Origin: Nodularia sphaerocarpa UHCC 0038
GTDB taxonomy: Bacteria > Cyanobacteriota > Cyanobacteriia > Cyanobacteriales > Nostocaceae
DNA: 64,000 bases
Assembly: GCF_022376295.1 (NCBI RefSeq)
Contig: NZ_CP060140.1
Coordinates: 5,274,356 to 5,338,355 of the forward strand
Direction: 5' to 3'
Both the position numbers and the translations under genes were made by a program. Positions within the stretch are counted from its first letter, which is position 1, and each line of letters opens with the position of its first letter. This document shows, in pieces, positions 62,434-64,000 of this stretch. Under the pieces are notes generated by a model. That model was not told where the DNA came from, ran no database searches, and saw nothing but the letters and a program-made list of their open reading frames with translations.

Positions 62434-62581
62434 CAGATTATTGAGGTTGTTTGGTGGGAGTCAACACATCACGCGCTCCCGTGACTCTCTACACTAGACA
62501 AGAGAGTATACAGATTTATTGGTAGTTTGATTTCCGCAGCGCTACATGAGGCGGAATGATCGCAGTTTCTTGGAGGTTTTG

Positions 62582-63964
62582 ATGGTTTTTGTCTTGCCTA
62601 ATGTTAAATTTGATCTGGATATGATCAAAAAGTATGATCATCCTGCACCCAGATACACGAGTTACCCACCCGCTACAGAGTTAAGCACAGAATTTAGTGT
62701 AACTGATTTTCACGGTGCGATCGCCGCCTCCAACTACCGAAAATCACCTCTGTCTTTATATTTCCATATTCCCTTTTGTGAAAGTGCTTGCTATTTCTGC
62801 GGCTGTAATACAGTAATTTCCCAAAATAAGAATATCGCCAAACCTTATTTAGAACATTTGGTGCGGGAAATCAAGAACATGGCGCGCTTGATTGATGCAG
62901 ACAGAAAAGTTCTGCAAATTCACTGGGGTGGTGGTACACCTAATTATTTAAATCAAGATCAAGTTAAATTTTTATGGAAGCACATCACCGAAAACTTTAA
63001 TATTGATCCACAAGCCGAAATTTCCATTGAAATTAATCCCGCCTACGTAGATCAAGATTATATTTTCTTTCTCCGTGAAGTCGGATTTAACCGCATTAGT
63101 TTTGGGATTCAGGATTTTAATCCCCAAGTACAATTAGCTGTGAATCGTGTACAGCCAGAAGCACTGTTGTTTAATGTTATGGACTGGATTAAATCCGCCA
63201 AGTTTGAAAGTGTGAATGTAGATTTGATTTATGGTTTACCTTATCAAACTCTCCAGACATTTCAAGAAACCGTCAACAAGACAATTGCATTAGATCCTAA
63301 CCGCATTGTTGTGTTTAACTTCGCCTATATACCGTGGATGAAGCCAGCACAAAAAAATATTCCTCAAGCAGCATTGCCAAAACCACAGGAAAAGTTAGAA
63401 ATTCTCAAGATGACTATTGAGGAATTGACCAGTAGTAAGTATTTATTTATTGGCATGGATCATTTTGCTAAACATAATGATGAATTAGCGATCGCCCAAC
63501 AAAATCACACCCTCCAGCGCAACTTTCAGGGATACACCACCCACGCCGGCACAGAACTCTTAGGTTTCGGTGCTACATCCATCAGTATGCTTCATGATGC
63601 TTATGTGCAGAACCACAAAAAATTAAAGGATTATTATCAGGCGATCGCCGCAGATATTTTACCCATTAGTAAAGGAATTAACCTGAATCAAGATGACATC
63701 ATCCGACGAGATGTAATTATGTGCATTATGTCTCACTTTCATCTGAATAAGCAAGATATTGCCGATAAATATCAGATCAATTTCGATGAGTATTTTGACC
63801 ATGAATTAAAGGCATTAGCGCACCTGCAAGCCGATGAACTCGTGAATATATCAACGAAGCAAATCCAGATTACAGATATCGGTAGGTTACTGGTGAGAAA
63901 TATCGCGGTTATATTTGATAATTATCATCAAACCAAAGATAGACAATTTTCACGGGCAATTTAA
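62582..63964 (+). CDS. hemN: Oxygen-independent coproporphyrinogen III dehydrogenase HemN
   Basis: Radical-SAM enzyme that makes protoporphyrinogen IX from coproporphyrinogen III without O2. Start chosen at ATG 62582 (MVFVLPNVKFDLDMIKKYDH), preceded by TTGGAGG; an ATG 36 bases upstream is in frame but has no ribosome site. 460 residues. The CxxxCxxC iron-sulfur motif with its extra Cys is in FCESACYFCGCN, after SLYFHIPF. Also visible are YTSYPPATEL, LQIHWGGGTPNYL, EINPAYVD and GFNRISFGIQDFN. It is a true HemN rather than a HemW because it has the full-length N- and C-terminal parts. Confidence 0.93.
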   Translation: MVFVLPNVKFDLDMIKKYDHPAPRYTSYPPATELSTEFSVTDFHGAIAASNYRKSPLSLYFHIPFCESACYFCGCNTVISQNKNIAKPYLEHLVREIKNMARLIDADRKVLQIHWGGGTPNYLNQDQVKFLWKHITENFNIDPQAEISIEINPAYVDQDYIFFLREVGFNRISFGIQDFNPQVQLAVNRVQPEALLFNVMDWIKSAKFESVNVDLIYGLPYQTLQTFQETVNKTIALDPNRIVVFNFAYIPWMKPAQKNIPQAALPKPQEKLEILKMTIEELTSSKYLFIGMDHFAKHNDELAIAQQNHTLQRNFQGYTTHAGTELLGFGATSISMLHDAYVQNHKKLKDYYQAIAADILPISKGINLNQDDIIRRDVIMCIMSHFHLNKQDIADKYQINFDEYFDHELKALAHLQADELVNISTKQIQITDIGRLLVRNIAVIFDNYHQTKDRQFSRAI

Positions 63965-64000
63965 GCTAAGGATTCCCAGCTATTTCTTTTCATCTGATTG

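Noticed and set aside
62546..62581. Upstream ATG for hemN
   Set aside because: No ribosome site, and the extra 12 residues do not resemble the family; TTGGAGG precedes ATG 62582.

Overview
The window is chromosomal DNA of a filamentous cyanobacterium, most likely a heterocyst-forming member of the Nostocales; the genus cannot be set from the sequence alone. The evidence is gene content (chlorophyll cyclase AcsF, CcsA, a cyanobacterial-type Hfq, a CAAD/CURT protein, a KaiB-like protein and a complete hormogonium hmp locus), many GCGATCGC (HIP1) octamers, heptanucleotide tandem repeats and many small palindromic dispersed repeats. No rRNA, tRNA, CRISPR array or intact insertion sequence was found.

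Layout. 0-4.2 kb: end of a DUF3352 protein, ccsA, tilS. 4.2-20 kb: the hmp motility/taxis locus, with hmpF facing away from hmpA-hmpB-hmpC-hmpD-hmpE. Here a ~0.95-kb tandem duplication gives two hmpB genes and a broken hmpC copy, and the CheA hybrid HmpE carries nine modular acidic repeats. 20-26.8 kb: a gene remnant, then a two-gene island (alpha/beta hydrolase plus caspase-NACHT-HEAT protein) flanked by related dispersed repeats; this is the best candidate for an undescribed conflict/defence system. 26.8-30 kb: a KaiB-like protein, a PilT ATPase and a small membrane protein with terminators. 30-38.5 kb: wecB, a peptidoglycan-binding protein, glgA, hemC, a lipid-kinase-like gene and a metallophosphoesterase. 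38.7-45.1 kb: a stress/envelope-looking group (hydrophilic protein, CAAD protein, BON lipoprotein, glycine-zipper protein) beside a 1031-residue repeat-bearing membrane protein of unknown function. 45-55 kb: CaCA antiporter, Orn/Lys/Arg decarboxylase family enzyme, free-standing GIY-YIG endonuclease with three zinc ribbons, ychF, dapF, hfq and a CPA2 antiporter. 55-60.6 kb: an RND efflux pair with a divergent PadR regulator. 61-64 kb: divergent acsF and hemN, both tetrapyrrole enzymes.

How the genes work together. The hmp genes form a chemosensory pathway (receptor HmpD, adaptor HmpC, kinase HmpE, regulators HmpA/HmpB, filament protein HmpF) that controls type IV pili in hormogonia; PilT and Hfq elsewhere in the window also belong to pilus biology. 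acsF, hemN and hemC serve chlorophyll/heme synthesis. The PadR regulator probably controls the RND pump. The hydrolase and caspase-NACHT proteins look like effector and sensor of an inducible suicide or anti-phage response; this is inference from domains and adjacency.
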